DNA from: Bacteroidetes bacterium UBA1312
GTDB taxonomy: Bacteria; Bacteroidota; Bacteroidia; Chitinophagales; Chitinophagaceae
NCBI GenBank assembly: GCA_002307135.1
Contig: DBTQ01000034.1
Location: forward strand, 124,001-188,000
Direction: 5' to 3'
Length of the DNA stretch: 64,000 nucleotides
Shown here: piece after piece, positions 40,483-50,554 of the stretch
Layout of the letters: the number at the start of each line of letters is the position of its first letter
Position numbering within the stretch: the stretch's first letter is position 1
Translations under genes and position numbers: made by a program
Notes under the pieces: model-generated
Database searches by the model: none
What the model was told of the DNA's origin: nothing
Seen by the model: only the letters and a program-made list of their open reading frames with translations

Positions 40483-41523
40483 ATGCTCCATACCATCTCG
40501 TTTCCAACAGGTAAGGTCGATTATTATTTAAATTCTTCTTGTTCGCAATTATTCCAAATTGCACCAACTGCTCATAATATTATTATCACAGATAAAAATA
40601 TAAATCAGTTCTACGGCGATTTATTTAGTATTTACCGTGTGATAATTATCAAACCGGGCGAGGATTCCAAAAACTGGGAAACAATCAATTCCCTTGCTTC
40701 AAAATTAGCAGCTCTTGAAGTTCATAAAACAACAACAATTATTGGTATTGGTGGCGGTGTAATATCCGACATTGTCGGGTTTCTTGCTTCGGTATATATG
40801 CGTGGTGTATCATTTGCGTTTGTACCAACATCTTTACTTGGCATGGTAGATGCAGCTATTGGAGGCAAGAATGGCATCAATGTTGATGTACATAAAAATA
40901 TGATTGGTACTATTCGTCAGCCTAAATTTATACTGTATGATACTTCTTTTTTAAAAACTTTGCCGGATGAAGAATGGAGTAATGGTTTTGCTGAAATCAT
41001 AAAGTATGGCTGTATTGGGGAACCAAAAATATTAGCTGATTTAGAGACTAACAACATCAATACATTTCGTAGTAAACCTGAAAAGATGAACGAACTGATT
41101 GCAATTTGTATTCAGCAAAAAAACAACATTGTAGTAAGTGATGAACAAGAATCGGGTGTTCGGAAAGTACTTAATTTTGGACATACTACCGGCCACGCTT
41201 TTGAAACTTTATATAAACTACCCCACGGTCAGGCCGTATCACTAGGTATGCTTGTTGCCTTAATTGCATCTGAAAAACATACCAATTTGTCAACTACCGT
41301 AAGAATGCAAATAATACAAACATTACAACACTACGGTTTGCCTGTAAAGCTCCGGTTTGATATTGATAAAGTAGTACAAACATTACGCCTTGATAAAAAA
41401 AGAAATAACGACGCTATTGATTTCGTTTTACTAGAAGCTCTTGGGAAACCCATTGTAAAGTCATTAACCTTCACGGAGATTCGGGAAGCACTTCAAATAT
41501 TTGCAGATGCCATTAAGCATTAG
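40483..41523 (+). CDS. aroB: 3-dehydroquinate synthase
   Basis: AroB converts DAHP to 3-dehydroquinate, step two of the shikimate pathway, using NAD and zinc or cobalt. Length 346 is normal. The NAD site is GIGGGVISDIVGFLASVYMR, substrate loops are GKNGINVDVHKNMIG and GFAEIIKYG, and the metal-binding histidine motif is NFGHTTGHAFE. ATG start. It overlaps aroA at the 3' end, so the two steps of the pathway are translationally coupled; the intervening enzymes are not encoded here. Confidence 0.95.
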   Translation: MLHTISFPTGKVDYYLNSSCSQLFQIAPTAHNIIITDKNINQFYGDLFSIYRVIIIKPGEDSKNWETINSLASKLAALEVHKTTTIIGIGGGVISDIVGFLASVYMRGVSFAFVPTSLLGMVDAAIGGKNGINVDVHKNMIGTIRQPKFILYDTSFLKTLPDEEWSNGFAEIIKYGCIGEPKILADLETNNINTFRSKPEKMNELIAICIQQKNNIVVSDEQESGVRKVLNFGHTTGHAFETLYKLPHGQAVSLGMLVALIASEKHTNLSTTVRMQIIQTLQHYGLPVKLRFDIDKVVQTLRLDKKRNNDAIDFVLLEALGKPIVKSLTFTEIREALQIFADAIKH

Positions 41524-42769
41524 TTTTAAAAAAGTGGCAGGGCACATTGAGTTACCTGCTTCTAAGAGTATGATGCAACGAGTATGTGCTGCCGCATTAT
41601 TACATAGTGGACGAACAACAATTCTTAATTACGGCAGTTCTAATGACGATAAAGCAGCACTCAATATCATTCAACAATTAGGAGCAATAGTGTCTTATCA
41701 AGGACTAAAACTCACTATAGAAAGTAAAGGTCAAATATTAGATACTCCTTTTATCAACTGCAATGAGAGTGGCCTGTCTGCAAGGTTATTTACACCTATT
41801 GCGGCACTAAGCAAAAAGCATTTAATAATTAACGGTACAGGCAGTTTGCTTAAAAGACCCTTATTTCTATTTGAAAAAATATTGCCCGATCTTGGTGTGC
41901 AATTATTTGATTTTAATGGTTATTTACCTTTTACCATTCAAGGGCCTTTAAAAGCAAAAAATATATTAGTTGACGGATCTCTGAGCTCACAATTTATCAG
42001 TGGATTATTATTCGCATTTACTACATGCGCAAAAGAAAAAGCAACTATAAGTGTTACGGATTTAACGAGCAAACCATATATAGATTTGAGTCTTGAAGTA
42101 CTGGCAAAATTTGGCAAGCCAATAGTCAACAATGATTATAAATTCTTCGATATTGACCCTTCAATATTTGAAGAAAAAAACGACATAGAAGTTAGCATAG
42201 AATCAGACTGGAGTAGTGCCGCATTTTGGATAGCTGCTGCTACAATTAGTGGTGCAGTAAGTTTGAGCGGATTACAACAGGATAGCCAACAGGCCGATAA
42301 AAAAATATTGGATGTAGTACAAATAATTGGTGCAAATATTTGCTGGGATAATGACTTACTCATTATTCGATCCAATCATCTGAATGCGTTTGAATTTGAC
42401 GCTAACGATAGTCCCGATCTCTTTCCTGTATTGGCAGTATTAGCAGCGTGTTGCAATGGCGAAAGTAGTATTAAAGGTGTACATCGATTAATACATAAAG
42501 AAAGTAATCGATCAGAAAGTATTGCTTATTTACTAGCAAAAATTGGTGTTCTTTTCAGAATAGAGGATAATACATTATACATTATTGGACAAAAGAAATT
42601 TAGATCTGCTACTATCAATAGTCATAATGACCACCGTATTGTTATGGCTGCTGCGTTAGCTTCTATGCATTGTGATTCAACAATTAAAATTGAAGATTAT
42701 CATGCTGTAGATAAATCTTATCCAGAATTTATTAATGATTTGAGGCGGGCTGGGGCTAATATTTACTGA
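41507..42769 (+). CDS. aroA: 3-phosphoshikimate 1-carboxyvinyltransferase (EPSP synthase)
   Basis: AroA adds the enolpyruvyl group of PEP to shikimate 3-phosphate. The ATG at 41507 gives MPLSISFKKVAGHIELPASK, a normal N terminus; an alternative TTG two codons earlier is less likely. About 420 residues. Motifs: LPASKSMMQRVCAAALL (substrate lysine and arginine), SDWSSAAFWIAAA, HKESNRSESIAYLL (R-x-K-E-S-N/D-R equivalent), NDHRIVMAAALAS and DKSYPEFINDL. It starts inside the last 17 bases of aroB. Confidence 0.95.
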   Translation: MPLSISFKKVAGHIELPASKSMMQRVCAAALLHSGRTTILNYGSSNDDKAALNIIQQLGAIVSYQGLKLTIESKGQILDTPFINCNESGLSARLFTPIAALSKKHLIINGTGSLLKRPLFLFEKILPDLGVQLFDFNGYLPFTIQGPLKAKNILVDGSLSSQFISGLLFAFTTCAKEKATISVTDLTSKPYIDLSLEVLAKFGKPIVNNDYKFFDIDPSIFEEKNDIEVSIESDWSSAAFWIAAATISGAVSLSGLQQDSQQADKKILDVVQIIGANICWDNDLLIIRSNHLNAFEFDANDSPDLFPVLAVLAACCNGESSIKGVHRLIHKESNRSESIAYLLAKIGVLFRIEDNTLYIIGQKKFRSATINSHNDHRIVMAAALASMHCDSTIKIEDYHAVDKSYPEFINDLRRAGANIY

Positions 42770-42802
42770 TGCTATTTATTCATTATCCAATTCATAAAAC
42801 CG

Positions 42803-42810
42803 TATTTTTG
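42803..42810 (+). promoter_or_regulatory. -7 box for the E1 fusion gene
   Basis: TATTTTTG, matching TAnnTTTG, 16 bases before the ATG at 42827. Confidence 0.45.
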
Positions 42811-42826
42811 CGCACAAATAATTGCT

Positions 42827-44806
42827 ATGGAGTTTAATAAAACCGGTTTATCCAACGATCTGTTGTTAGATTTATATACTGAATTAGTACGTCCTCGGAT
42901 GATTGAGGAAAAGATGTTGGTATTGCTTCGTCAAGGGAAAATCAGTAAATGGTTTAGCGGTATTGGCCAGGAAGCAATTTCGGTTGGTGCAACTATGGCT
43001 CTTGATATGGATGAATACATAATGCCGCTCCATAGAAATTTGGGTGTTTTTACAGCACGCAAAATCCCATTTTGTAAACTGTTTATGCAGTGGCAAGGAA
43101 GTAAAGAAGGCTTTTCTAAAGGTCGTGAACGTTCTTTTCATTTTGGAACAAATGAATACCATATATGTGGTATGATCTCACATTTGGGGCCGCAATTGGC
43201 GTTAGCTGATGGTGTTGCGTTAGCTCATAAATTAAATAAAGAAAACAAAGTGGCGCTCGCATTTAGCGGTGATGGTGGTACCAGCGAAGGAGATTTTCAT
43301 GAAGCACTTAATGTCGCAGCAGTATGGGGTTTACCGGTAATATTTGTTATAGAAAATAATGGTTATGGATTGAGCACTCCTGTAAACGAGCAGTATGCCT
43401 GTGCACAACTTGCCGACCGAGCTATCGGTTACGGCATGAAAGGGCTAACAATTGATGGCAATAATGTATTGGAGGTTTATAATACTATTAAACAGGCACG
43501 TGAGTATTGTATTACAGAACAAAAGCCAATCTTAATAGAATGTATGACTTTCCGTATGCGTGGGCATGAGGAAGCAAGTGGTGTAAAGTATGTACCAAAA
43601 GAATTGTTCGAAATCTGGGGACAGAAAGACCCACTGAGCAATTATGAAGCATTTTTACTACAAGAAAAAATAATAACTCAAACAGATATTGAACATCTCC
43701 GTGAGCAAATAAAAATTGAAATTGAAGATGGTATCGCAAAAGGGTTTGCTGCTCCGGTTATAGTGCCCAATACTAATGAAGAATACAATGATGTATATAA
43801 AGCGCACAACGGAACAGAACGGAAGCCGACAACAAATACTACAACGGAAAAAAAATTCATCAATGCTGTAAGCGATGCCCTGAAAACGTGTATGGAACAA
43901 TATCCGAACCTAGTATTAATGGGTCAGGATATTGCCGAGTATGGTGGTGCATTTAAAGTAACGGAAGGTTTTGTAGAATTGTTTGGCAAAGAACGTGTGC
44001 GTAATACACCAATTTGTGAAAGTGCCATAGTTGGTGCTGCATTGGGTTTATCACTCAAAGGATATAAGTCAATGATGGAAATGCAGTTTGCCGATTTCGT
44101 AACGGTTGGCTTCAATCAGATTATTAATAATCTTGCAAAAATTCATTATCGCTGGGGACAAAACGCAGATGTAGTAATACGGATGCCTACGGGAGCTGGT
44201 GTTGGCGCAGGTCCTTTCCATTCGCAAAGTAATGAAGCTTGGTTCGTTCATACACCAGGTTTAAAAGTTGTTTATCCTGCAACACCTGAAGATGCAAAAG
44301 GTCTGCTCATTGCTGCAATTGAAGACCCAAATCCGATAATATTTTTTGAACACAAAGGTTTATACAGAAGTATTAGTGGGCAAGTGCCTGATGATAATTA
44401 TACTATTGAAATAGGAAAAGCGAGACAAGTGCAAACTGGTGATGATATTAGTATTATTACCTACGGAGCTGGTGTACATTGGGCAACAGATTATGCAAGC
44501 AAGCATTCAGATATTTCTTTTGACATTTTGGATTTAAGAACATTATTACCGCTCGATTACGATGCCATCAAAGCATCTGTATTACGCACCGGAAAAGTAA
44601 TGATATTGCATGAAGACACTTTAATTGGCGGTATTGGCGGTGAGCTATCGGCATGGATAACAGAACATTGTTTTACTCATTTAGATGCACCAGTATTACG
44701 TTGCGCAAGTTTGGATACTCCCATTCCTTTTTCACTTGAATTAGAAGCAAACTTTTTGTCGAAGGGAAGAATGGCAGAGGTAATTAATAAGCTATTGGCC
44801 TATTAG
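42827..44806 (+). CDS. 2-oxoacid dehydrogenase E1, fused alpha and beta subunits
   Basis: A 659-residue thiamine-diphosphate enzyme, with both E1 subunits of a branched-chain/acetoin/pyruvate-type dehydrogenase in one chain. Alpha half (about 1-330): IGQEAISVGATMALDMDEY and the TPP motif GDGGTSEGDFHEALNVAAV with IENNGYGLS (GDG at 148-150). Beta half (about 345-659): LVLMGQDIAEYGGAFKVTEG, PICESAIVGAALGLSL, FADFVTVGFNQI and LDLRTLLPLD. It would deliver the acyl group to a lipoyl E2, not encoded here. Fused E1 chains are common in Bacteroidota. The exact 2-oxoacid is uncertain; branched-chain is most likely. Confidence 0.92.
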   Translation: MEFNKTGLSNDLLLDLYTELVRPRMIEEKMLVLLRQGKISKWFSGIGQEAISVGATMALDMDEYIMPLHRNLGVFTARKIPFCKLFMQWQGSKEGFSKGRERSFHFGTNEYHICGMISHLGPQLALADGVALAHKLNKENKVALAFSGDGGTSEGDFHEALNVAAVWGLPVIFVIENNGYGLSTPVNEQYACAQLADRAIGYGMKGLTIDGNNVLEVYNTIKQAREYCITEQKPILIECMTFRMRGHEEASGVKYVPKELFEIWGQKDPLSNYEAFLLQEKIITQTDIEHLREQIKIEIEDGIAKGFAAPVIVPNTNEEYNDVYKAHNGTERKPTTNTTTEKKFINAVSDALKTCMEQYPNLVLMGQDIAEYGGAFKVTEGFVELFGKERVRNTPICESAIVGAALGLSLKGYKSMMEMQFADFVTVGFNQIINNLAKIHYRWGQNADVVIRMPTGAGVGAGPFHSQSNEAWFVHTPGLKVVYPATPEDAKGLLIAAIEDPNPIIFFEHKGLYRSISGQVPDDNYTIEIGKARQVQTGDDISIITYGAGVHWATDYASKHSDISFDILDLRTLLPLDYDAIKASVLRTGKVMILHEDTLIGGIGGELSAWITEHCFTHLDAPVLRCASLDTPIPFSLELEANFLSKGRMAEVINKLLAY

Positions 44807-44855
44807 TAATTAAAATAGCTAATTTGCGACACGATAAACAAAACGAAATTTTTGA

Positions 44856-45632
44856 ATGAAGCACTTACCCAACATCTTAACACTTGGCAATCTTTTTTGT
44901 GGTTGTATCGCCATTGTTTTTATTCTTAGTTCGCAGCCGTATCTAGCTACGCTCGGAGATATGCCTTATTGGATAACAGGGACAGAACAAGCTTATTGGG
45001 GTGGCATATTTATTGTTCTCGCTGCTGTTTTTGATATGTTAGATGGCTTTGTGGCGCGCTCATTAAAAATATTTTCGCCACTTGGCAAGGATTTGGATTC
45101 TCTTGCTGATTTAGTAAGTTTTGGTGTAGCTCCTTCAATGATCTTGTTTAAAATGTTGTGGGCTTCTAATATTGCTCAACCAAACGCACTTGACGTAAGT
45201 ATGTGGGCAATGGTTCCTGCTTTTCTAATAGCATGTTTTGGTGCATTACGATTAGCTCGTTTTAATATTATGAATACCAGCAGCACTAAGTTTGTAGGTT
45301 TACCAATACCTGCAACCGGCGTACTTGTCGCATCTTTTCCACTCATCAATTTATATGTTCCACCTGTAGGTAATTATTTACACAATACTTGGGTTTTGTA
45401 CGCAATTATTGCTTTGCTATGCTGGTTGATGGTATCAAAATTACCTTTCTTTAAATTGATGCCTGCTCAGTGGAATTTATCCAGCTTATGGCCTCGTATC
45501 ATATTACTCATTGCGGCATTGGCATTATTTCCATTTTTAAGTTTTGCTACCATCCCGGCTTTATTTATCTTGTATATTATTCTTTCCTTAGTGTACAAAA
45601 ATCCAGATACAAAAGTCGGGAATACTGCATAA
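44856..45632 (+). CDS. pssA: CDP-diacylglycerol-serine O-phosphatidyltransferase
   Basis: A 258-residue integral membrane enzyme making phosphatidylserine, the precursor of phosphatidylethanolamine. The CDP-alcohol phosphatidyltransferase signature is present (DMLDGFVARSL, then SPLGKDLDSLADLVSFGVAP), with the three metal-binding aspartates at normal spacing. N-terminal HLPNILTLGNLFCGCIAIVF is the first helix of the PssA subgroup. About eight hydrophobic segments. ATG start; the downstream hairpin at 45653 ends the unit. Confidence 0.93.
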   Translation: MKHLPNILTLGNLFCGCIAIVFILSSQPYLATLGDMPYWITGTEQAYWGGIFIVLAAVFDMLDGFVARSLKIFSPLGKDLDSLADLVSFGVAPSMILFKMLWASNIAQPNALDVSMWAMVPAFLIACFGALRLARFNIMNTSSTKFVGLPIPATGVLVASFPLINLYVPPVGNYLHNTWVLYAIIALLCWLMVSKLPFFKLMPAQWNLSSLWPRIILLIAALALFPFLSFATIPALFILYIILSLVYKNPDTKVGNTA

Positions 45633-45652
45633 CAATTTCTCTAGTTTTGAGC

Positions 45653-45693
45653 AGAGCGCCAAAGTCTTATATGGATTTTGGCGCTCTTTTATT
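45653..45693 (+). terminator. Terminator between pssA and the giant helicase gene
   Basis: AGAGCGCCAAA (45653-45663) pairs with TTTGGCGCTCT (45677-45687), followed by TTTATTT. It separates the helicase gene from pssA transcription. Confidence 0.88.
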
Positions 45694-45746
45694 TACGAAT
45701 GACTTCAAATATATTAACTTCGATTTTCTATTATCAAAAATAAATA

Positions 45747-48700
45747 ATGACTGTCGCCGAAAAACTTGAAAAAAGCAAGGCAGATCTTTTGGTGCTAACT
45801 GGCATGAATCCTGCCATTAATATTAAAAAATCGAAAACAAAAGGACTGGAGTTAAAAAGTGCGGATGCAGCAGAATTGCTTTTTCATTTTATCAATGAAA
45901 AAACTTTAAAAATAAAAGGATTAAAAGAAATTGAATTCGAAAGTATCGAAGAAATTTCTGTTGGAAATATTGCTGAGACAAAATCCTTGTCTGAAAAATT
46001 AAAACTCTATTACGAAAAGGGAGACCTAAACGACCTGAATAAACGAGCACAAAAAACTTTAGAAGAAACAACGCTTTTTCATGAAGAGCAAGGGGTGAAT
46101 ATTCTTTTTTTGGCATTAGGTTTTTTGAAATGGAAAGAAGATGATAAGGCAGATAAAGAATGGACTTCGCCACTGGTCTTAATTCCAGTAAAAATTCAAA
46201 ACGAAGGTTCGAAAAAATTGCAAAAAAATGAAAATTGGTCTGTAACTTATAATGAAGAAGATATTGAACCTAATCATTCTTTGCAGGAATCTTTGTCAAA
46301 ACAGTTCGGAATAAAATTACCCGAAATGCCAGATTGGAGCGATTATGATGAATTGGAAGATTTGCAAGAAGCTTGGAAGGAATGGATTGAAAACACAAAA
46401 GAAGTACTTGCCATCAAGAATGGCTGGCTGGTAAATGACGACAATGTATTACTAAGCTTTTTTTCATTTGCCAAATACCAAATGTATAAGGATTTGGCAG
46501 CAGAAAAATGGTGTACTCCCGAAAACCCTGATGGTCCAGAATTAATGCAAAAGCTATTGGGTGATGGTGATGGTTTTCATGGTGAAAAATATCATTATGG
46601 CGATTCAATATTATTTGACAAAGAACTTCCTGCAGATGAGCCTTTTACTGTTATGGATCTAGATAGTAGTCAAGCAGAAGTGTTGCTAGAGGCCAAACAT
46701 GCAAAATGCTTGGTGGTAGAAGGCCCTCCAGGGACAGGTAAATCAACTACTATTACCAACATAATAGCCGATGCAATAAATGATGGTAAAAAAGTTCTTT
46801 TTGTTGCAGAAAAAATGGCTGCACTCGATGTGGTAAAAGATAACTTGAACCGCGTAAACTTGGGTAAATTCTGCCTTGAACTTCATGGAAATAAAACAAG
46901 TAAAACCGCATTTCTTGAAGATTTCAAAACCATTCTTGATAACAGAACAGACGCTATTTTACCTGCTCCATTTAGCAAAGAGAAACTGAATGAGGCCAGA
47001 AATGAATTAAGAAAATGGTCTGACCTTATTAATATACCATTGGCAAAGTGTGGTTATTCGCCGTATGAACTTTTTGGTTTACTGATGTGGAGTAAAACGC
47101 AATTAGGAGCAGATGAAAATCCTTCACTTGAAAGCCTTACAAGAAACCTTACAGAGTTTCAGGCCTATGCGAGTAAAGCTAATAAAGCTACATTAGGTTA
47201 CAAACAAGCGGGAGAAAACAACAATTATATTTTCGAAATAGAATCGGAAGAAATTGATAAACTTCAAAAAAATCTGCTCGCAGTAGGCAGACCAGAATTA
47301 CATCCATTTTTCGGCACAGAGCTTACTTACCGACCATCAGATTCTGAGTTGGCTGAAATAAAAAGTGCTGCAAAGTCTAGCATAGAACCTTTAGAAAGAT
47401 TACAGGAATTATTCAACCGATTGCAGGTTTCATTTACATGGTTGAGCAACTATTCGCTTGTTGATGTAAACAAAATGATTCAAGCATTGAGCATAGCCAT
47501 ACAGGTGCCTGACGAAAACGTTTTTGCATTAGCCGGGAAACAATGGGTAGAAAATGAAACTACAATTAAAGCTTCTATTGCGGCGATAATTGACGCAAAG
47601 AAAATAAAAGAAACACACGATAAAAAGCTAATTGCCGATGTGTGGAACGCTGACATTTTAGAAGCCAGAAAAATATTGGCTGCTACAAAAAACAATTGGT
47701 TTAACCGAATTTTCAACAGAAAATACAGATCCGCAAGAAAAGAGATACTGGGTTATTTTATCAATCCACAACAAAATAAAGCTGTGGATCTATTGCAAAT
47801 TTCTGACGACATTCGAAGCTTTCAGGATTTAGCCAAGAGCATAAAGCAGGATACGGTTGGGCAGCAAATGTTTGGTAAGCTTTGGCAAGGCTTGAACACT
47901 GACACAGTATTGCTCAGTAAGGTTACGGACTGGGGATTGATGGTGCAAGAAAAAGTGAAGGCAGGCCATCTTAATGCTGCAATTATTTCTTTTTTATCTG
48001 AGCAAATAAATCTTGAAAACCTTCGGCAACAATATGAGCAGCTTACGGAAGCTAACAATCTTTTCAACAAACAATTTTCTTTGCTTCGCGAAAAACTTAA
48101 ACTTAATCTTGTTATATCGGATCAATGGAAAGAGCAAAATTTCGAAGACATTAAGTTGCACATTAGTAATATGGATAAGCAAATTGATGTGTTGGTCGAT
48201 TGGATTCCATTCTACAACAAGGCAGAGGAATTAAAACGAAATGGAAAAAACTGGATCGTACAAATTGCTTATAATTGGGAACCCGCGAAGACAAAATTAT
48301 TGCACTATTGTTTGTTTAAAGTATGGGAGCAAATACTAAAAACCGCAACTGTTGAAAATCCAATACTCGACAAAATGGAACGATTGGAATTGGACGGTTT
48401 GCGCCAGAAATTTATTACTCAAGATAATTTACTAAAGCAACATAATCAAGTTCAATTAATTCAAAAACATAATGCTGCTGTCAGATCATTTGGCAGCATT
48501 GGGCAACCTGGATTTGTAAGAGATAATTTGCGCAGAAAAAGAAAAATTCCTGCAATCCGAAAATTTCTTTCTGAAGCTTTTGATGCCATTACTTCTGTAA
48601 AACCTGTGTTTATGATGAGCCCTCTATCGGTGGCAACTTATCTGGAAGCTAAAACTGAAATGTTTGATATCGTCATCTTTGACGAAGCCAGCCAAATTGA

Positions 48701-50531
48701 ACCAATAGATGCATTTGGCGCTATATTTAGAGGAAAGCAAGTGATAGTAGTAGGCGATACAAAACAAATGCCACCCACAAGTTTCTTTAAAAAAATGACC
48801 TTTAGTGAAGATGATGATGACGAAAATGATGATGTAAAAGATGCACAGAGTATAATGGAATTAATGATTAGCCGTAAAGCAAAAAGGAAATATTTCTTGT
48901 GGCATTACCGTAGCAAGCATCAATCTTTAATCAACGTATCTAACGCAAAATTTTATTATGACAAACTATTAGTATATCCCAGTAAAGAGATTGAGCGTCA
49001 TAATATTGGCCTCAAACTCATAAAACTCTCCTGCGAAAATTGTCCTTACGATGGTGGGGGTCTCAATAAAGGAGAGGCAAAAACTGTTGCTCAATCAATT
49101 TTGGAATTTGCTAGAGACAGACCGAATAAAACATTAGGTGTAGTGGCATTTAACATCAAACAGAAAGAAGAAATTCAAAAAGAGGTACAGCAATTAGCTC
49201 GCGACAATAAGCAGTTGAGCGACTTTTTGAATAAGGAAAATAAAGACGGCAAAAAAATCAACTTTATTAAGAATCTTGAAAGTGTACAAGGAGATGAACG
49301 TGATGTAATTTTCATCAGCATTGGATACGGCAAAACGCAGCAAGGGCAGCCGTCTTATAATTTTGGTCCCTTAAATAAAGAAGGTGGCGAAAGAAGGCTA
49401 AATGTATTAATCACCAGAGCGAAGGAACAAAATATTGTTTTCTCCAACTTTAGCGGAAATGAACTGGATATAAGCCGGACAAAAAATGATGGCGTAAAAA
49501 TACTTTGCGAATTTCTCACCTATGCAGAGACTGGGAATATGAATATTGGCGATGTAACCAATGATACCAAAGCGGATTCTATTTTTGAAGAAGAGGTTTT
49601 AGCCGAGATTGCTCGAATGGGGTACAAAGGTGTTTGCCAAGTTGGTTCGAAAGGTTATCGTATTGACATTGCAATTACTCATCCAGAAAAACCGGGCAAA
49701 TACATACTAGCGATAGAATGCGATGGGACTGCTTACCATAGTTCTGTAAGTGCACGCGACAGAGATAGATTAAGGCAGCAAATATTGGAAGCTGGTGGGT
49801 GGAAATTTTACAGGATTTGGGGTTCAAATTGGTTTCGCAGTAGAGCACAAGAAATTCAAAAATTAAAGATAGCTATTGAAGAAGCCATCGCAAATGATGA
49901 CCAGCAAGAAGCTAAAACAAATGAAGGTTTAGCACAGATAACTACTCCATTGCAAATAAATACCAAAGAGGAACCAATTGTGAATTCCGATCTTTTGTTT
50001 GCACCTTATAATATTACATTGCTCATAGGTATGCACTCCAAAAATATTTATGATTTAACAGGCGAAATATTGAAGCGTTTAATTCTTAAAATAGTGCATA
50101 CAGAAAACCCTGTTCACGCTGAACAGATTTATACTAGAATCTGTAATTTCCAAGATGCGGCAATAACTCAAAAAGCTAAAAGACATATTCAGAGTCATAT
50201 TGATATTTTGGTACAATCTGAAAGCCTAATTAGGAAGGGTGATTTTATATGGACAACAACACATAAGCAAGTAATTGTTCCTCGAAACTTTGGAATACTA
50301 CCCAATAAAGCCATTGAAATGATAGCACCAGAAGAGCTTGACGAAGCATTTAAAATAATTTTGGGTTCATCATTTAGTGCAATTGAAAACGACTTACTTA
50401 CGACGGTAAGTAAACAGCTTGGTTTTGCTCGTAAAACAGATGTGCTATGGTCGGAGCTTAGAGTTCATCTAAACTCAATGATTGAAAGAAATATTATTTT
50501 GAGCTTGGAAGGAATGTTACATCTCGCTTAA
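45747..50531 (+). CDS. DUF4011/SF1 helicase with Vsr-like nuclease and DUF3320 domain
   Basis: A 1594-residue multidomain protein. The N-terminal DUF4011-like region (about 1-250) includes LLFHFINEKTLKIKGLKEIE and NILFLALGFLKWKE. SF1 helicase: Walker A GPPGTGKSTT at 326-335, a long helical insert (about 430-930), DEAS box FDEASQIEPIDAF at about 978-990, VVGDTKQMPPTSFF, WHYRSKHQSLI, VQGDERDVIFISIGYG and LNVLITRAKE. Nuclease (about 1277-1370): RIDIAI with Asp1307, AIECDG with Glu1324 and Asp1326, ARDRDRLRQ, and GWKFYRIWGSNWF. DUF3320 lies about 1445-1510. Proteins of this build are often listed as candidate anti-phage or DNA-repair factors. It is a solitary gene among housekeeping genes. Not a fragment: all motifs are intact. 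Confidence 0.88.
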   Translation: MTVAEKLEKSKADLLVLTGMNPAINIKKSKTKGLELKSADAAELLFHFINEKTLKIKGLKEIEFESIEEISVGNIAETKSLSEKLKLYYEKGDLNDLNKRAQKTLEETTLFHEEQGVNILFLALGFLKWKEDDKADKEWTSPLVLIPVKIQNEGSKKLQKNENWSVTYNEEDIEPNHSLQESLSKQFGIKLPEMPDWSDYDELEDLQEAWKEWIENTKEVLAIKNGWLVNDDNVLLSFFSFAKYQMYKDLAAEKWCTPENPDGPELMQKLLGDGDGFHGEKYHYGDSILFDKELPADEPFTVMDLDSSQAEVLLEAKHAKCLVVEGPPGTGKSTTITNIIADAINDGKKVLFVAEKMAALDVVKDNLNRVNLGKFCLELHGNKTSKTAFLEDFKTILDNRTDAILPAPFSKEKLNEARNELRKWSDLINIPLAKCGYSPYELFGLLMWSKTQLGADENPSLESLTRNLTEFQAYASKANKATLGYKQAGENNNYIFEIESEEIDKLQKNLLAVGRPELHPFFGTELTYRPSDSELAEIKSAAKSSIEPLERLQELFNRLQVSFTWLSNYSLVDVNKMIQALSIAIQVPDENVFALAGKQWVENETTIKASIAAIIDAKKIKETHDKKLIADVWNADILEARKILAATKNNWFNRIFNRKYRSARKEILGYFINPQQNKAVDLLQISDDIRSFQDLAKSIKQDTVGQQMFGKLWQGLNTDTVLLSKVTDWGLMVQEKVKAGHLNAAIISFLSEQINLENLRQQYEQLTEANNLFNKQFSLLREKLKLNLVISDQWKEQNFEDIKLHISNMDKQIDVLVDWIPFYNKAEELKRNGKNWIVQIAYNWEPAKTKLLHYCLFKVWEQILKTATVENPILDKMERLELDGLRQKFITQDNLLKQHNQVQLIQKHNAAVRSFGSIGQPGFVRDNLRRKRKIPAIRKFLSEAFDAITSVKPVFMMSPLSVATYLEAKTEMFDIVIFDEASQIEPIDAFGAIFRGKQVIVVGDTKQMPPTSFFKKMTFSEDDDDENDDVKDAQSIMELMISRKAKRKYFLWHYRSKHQSLINVSNAKFYYDKLLVYPSKEIERHNIGLKLIKLSCENCPYDGGGLNKGEAKTVAQSILEFARDRPNKTLGVVAFNIKQKEEIQKEVQQLARDNKQLSDFLNKENKDGKKINFIKNLESVQGDERDVIFISIGYGKTQQGQPSYNFGPLNKEGGERRLNVLITRAKEQNIVFSNFSGNELDISRTKNDGVKILCEFLTYAETGNMNIGDVTNDTKADSIFEEEVLAEIARMGYKGVCQVGSKGYRIDIAITHPEKPGKYILAIECDGTAYHSSVSARDRDRLRQQILEAGGWKFYRIWGSNWFRSRAQEIQKLKIAIEEAIANDDQQEAKTNEGLAQITTPLQINTKEEPIVNSDLLFAPYNITLLIGMHSKNIYDLTGEILKRLILKIVHTENPVHAEQIYTRICNFQDAAITQKAKRHIQSHIDILVQSESLIRKGDFIWTTTHKQVIVPRNFGILPNKAIEMIAPEELDEAFKIILGSSFSAIENDLLTTVSKQLGFARKTDVLWSELRVHLNSMIERNIILSLEGMLHLA

Positions 50532-50554
50532 TTTTTTTAAAAGCTAACTCTTTT

